Positions 14,906 to 15,999 of a DNA stretch of 15,999 nt are shown one piece after another (positions within the stretch are counted from its first letter, which is position 1; the number at the start of each line of letters is the position of its first letter). The stretch comes from Ga0074139 sp046336825 (GTDB lineage: Bacteria; Bdellovibrionota; Bdellovibrionia; Bdellovibrionales; Bdellovibrionaceae): NCBI GenBank assembly GCA_046336825.1, contig JBKDFX010000105.1, positions 1 through 15,999 of the forward strand. Direction: 5' to 3'. The notes below the pieces were generated by a model. That model was not told where the DNA came from, did not search any database, and saw only the letters and a program-made list of their open reading frames with translations. Both the position numbers and the translations under genes were made by a program.

Positions 14906-15128
14906 CAAGACTTACACCGAAGAAATTCAGGCAAATCTACGTCATTTTGGGGGGCCTCGCTCAAATCTTATGGGAAGCTCCAAAATATGTAGTCTTCGGT
15001 TTGATTTTAATACCACACGTCCTCCTTATTATATGCCATCTGAGCGTCGACTCTCGTTAACAAGTTCCCCTTAAACTTTATGACCAGGGATTCTTGCGAC
15101 GGCATACTAGACTTTCGGCCTAGCTCAG
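14906..15128. other. Non-coding stretch between two hairpin terminators
   Basis: About 220 bp lie between the hairpin at 14880-14905 and the one at 15134-15154. It carries no long open frame. It contains a strong ribosome-site sequence AAGGAGG on the minus strand (15027-15021), with a TATAAT (15033-15028) directly beside it, and the inverted pair TATGCC (15032-15037) and GGCATA (near 15100-15105). I do not recognise a known RNA family. A small RNA or a very short gene on the minus strand is possible. Confidence 0.35.
14942..15016 (-). CDS. Possible 24-residue peptide (uncertain)
   Basis: A GTG at 15016 lies four bases after a full AAGGAGG, the strongest ribosome site in the window. It opens a 24-codon frame ending in TGA at 14944-14942, about 36 bases before the minus-strand side of the hairpin at 14880-14905. 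The product would be basic (several Arg and Lys) and has no recognisable motif. Against it: TATAAT directly abuts the ribosome site, so that box would start RNA inside it. Chance is quite possible. Confidence 0.2.
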   Translation of the reverse strand: MVLKSNRRLHILELPIRFERGPPK

Positions 15129-15160
15129 AAAAAACTTAAGGACTTTGGTCAAGTATTTTT
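15129..15160. terminator. Bidirectional terminator between transpeptidase side and xth
   Basis: ACTT (15134-15137) and GAC (15141-15143) pair with AAGT (15151-15154) and GTC (15148-15150), with loop TTTG and a three-base AAG bulge, giving a seven-bp stem. ATTTTT follows on the plus strand, and the AAAAAA at 15129-15134 gives a T-run on the minus strand. It lies just after the stop of exodeoxyribonuclease III and probably ends that transcript. Confidence 0.5.
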
Positions 15161-15174
15161 GATTATTTTTCGTC

Positions 15175-15942
15175 TCAAAATGAGAACTCGACAACAACAG
15201 GGCAGTGATCAGATCCTTCGACTGAATCTAGGACATCAGCTGCTTTAAGATGGGATTTTAAACCCTCAGAAACACAAATGTAGTCTATTCTCCAGCCTCG
15301 ATTTGAGATTCGCGCAAGCTCCCTATAGCTCCACCAGCTGTATCTGTCTTTTTCATTCTTTTTAAAGTGTCTGAAGCAATCGGTGAATCCCAACGCTAAA
15401 AACTCATCCATCCAAGCGCGTTCTTCGGGTAAAAAACCGCTTTCCTTAGAAAGTCTTACGGGGTCGTAAACGTCGATTTCTTGATGAGCCACATTGTAAT
15501 CACCCACCACCACAATATTTTTATTTTTTTTGAGTTCAATGGCCAAGTGGTTGTTAAGATCTTTCAAGAATTTCTGTTTAAACTGATGACGTTCTTCTCC
15601 TGAGCCACCATTTGGGAAATAAATATTGTACAAATCGAAGTTGGGATGCTCAGTCCAAAGAATTCGACCTTCATTTGTGTATTCAGCCTGCCCCCAACCC
15701 ACATTGATAGCTTTTGGAAGTTCTTGACTAAAAGTGGCCACCCCTGAATAACCCTTTTTCTGTGCAGATGACCAATAAGAATGAGAAAACCCCAACTTTT
15801 GAATTTCGGTTTCGACTTGTTCGATATGAGCTTTGGTTTCTTGAAGGCATAAAATATCAGGCTTCTCAGAATTGACAAAATTCTGTAGTCCCTTTTTAGC
15901 ACAGGCTCTGATTCCATTGACATTCCAAGTGATGATTTTCAT
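15175..15942 (-). CDS. xth: Exodeoxyribonuclease III / AP endonuclease
   Basis: The enzyme acts in base excision repair: it cuts DNA 5' of abasic sites and removes 3' blocks or nucleotides, using Mg. All family motifs are in order in 255 residues: WNVNGIRA with Asn7, LQETK with Glu35, YFPNGG with Tyr108, GDYNVAHQEID with Asp148 and Asn150, YSWWSYR (201-207), WRIDYICVS with Asp220, and the catalytic pair Asp245-His246 in GSDHCPV. Length is normal for the ExoIII (XthA) branch. ATG 15942 is chosen because the protein then starts exactly at MKIITWNVNG, with GGAG seven bases upstream; a GTG at 15954 overlaps that site. It has its own promoter match at the right edge and a terminator-like hairpin downstream, so it is probably a single-gene unit. 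Confidence 0.96.
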   Translation of the reverse strand: MKIITWNVNGIRACAKKGLQNFVNSEKPDILCLQETKAHIEQVETEIQKLGFSHSYWSSAQKKGYSGVATFSQELPKAINVGWGQAEYTNEGRILWTEHPNFDLYNIYFPNGGSGEERHQFKQKFLKDLNNHLAIELKKNKNIVVVGDYNVAHQEIDVYDPVRLSKESGFLPEERAWMDEFLALGFTDCFRHFKKNEKDRYSWWSYRELARISNRGWRIDYICVSEGLKSHLKAADVLDSVEGSDHCPVVVEFSF

Positions 15943-15964
15943 TATGGACTCCACATGTCGATAG

Positions 15965-15993
15965 CTTCTAATTTCTACTCACACTTGTGTCAA
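15965..15993 (-). promoter_or_regulatory. Sigma70-like promoter of xth
   Basis: Read on the minus strand, a perfect TTGACA (15993-15988) is followed after exactly 17 bases by TAGAAG (15970-15965), 4 of 6 to the -10 consensus. Transcription would start near 15958, leaving a leader of about 15 bases that includes the GGAG ribosome site of the ATG at 15942. Confidence 0.6.
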
Positions 15994-15999
15994 CAGTAC

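Noticed and set aside
14985..15025. T-loop-like GGTTTGATT considered as part of a tRNA or tmRNA
   Set aside because: No acceptor stem, anticodon arm or CCA end can be formed around it.
14823..15074. 83-codon plus-strand frame crossing the end of the transpeptidase gene
   Set aside because: It overlaps the real gene in another frame, runs through the terminator hairpin, and its product is not protein-like.
15090..15128. Repeated CTAG near 15107-15125 considered as an attachment site or repeat
   Set aside because: CTAG is a four-base palindrome and no longer repeat or integrase gene is present.

Overview
The window reads as chromosomal DNA from a free-living Gram-negative bacterium. The evidence is Sec-type exported proteins, a periplasmic-binding-protein ABC importer, a DksA-like factor and a diguanylate cyclase. 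Gene style, moderately AT-rich composition and the mix of families fit a Bdellovibrio-like (Bdellovibrionota) organism best. That is an inference from protein style only, as there is no rRNA or other marker here. Genes are densely packed. I see no insertion sequence, prophage gene, CRISPR array, tRNA or rRNA.

Layout. 1-730 (-) is the 5' part of a response regulator with a GGDEF domain, running off the left edge. 842-6418 (+) is a tight run: leucyl-tRNA synthetase (leuS), biosynthetic arginine decarboxylase (speA, 28 bp later) and an MFS transporter that starts on the last base of the speA stop codon. 10097-6415 (-) is a compact three-gene block: a family-5 periplasmic solute-binding protein and two YejB/YejE-type permeases, with no ATPase gene. 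Divergent from it, 10232-11278 (+) is an agmatinase/ureohydrolase. It meets a short DksA-like protein (11655-11275, -) whose zinc cysteines are mostly gone. Two small exported proteins of unknown function follow, convergent and overlapping at their ends (11969-12472 + and 12801-12454 -). Then come a TetR-family regulator (13503-12886, -) and, divergently, a small penicillin-binding transpeptidase (13589-14875, +) across a gap that carries an inverted repeat. The 300 bp after it hold two hairpins that look like terminators and perhaps one tiny gene. The window ends with exodeoxyribonuclease III (15942-15175, -), with a good sigma70-like promoter at the right edge.

How the genes may work together. 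SpeA (arginine to agmatine + CO2) and the agmatinase (agmatine to putrescine + urea) form a complete two-step putrescine route. They sit on either side of a transporter coupled to speA and a peptide-type importer. A plausible but unproven reading is a local polyamine/arginine supply unit in which imported peptides feed arginine into polyamine synthesis. The other genes (signalling, cell wall, DNA repair) show no clear tie to it.

Notable structural points: two of the three convergent gene pairs share a palindromic four-base stop (CTAG, TTAA); the DksA-like protein has lost three of four zinc cysteines but kept its acidic coiled-coil tip; the importer lacks its ATPase; and a TetR regulator may be leaderless and overlap its own operator. 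No clearly new defence or mobile system was found.
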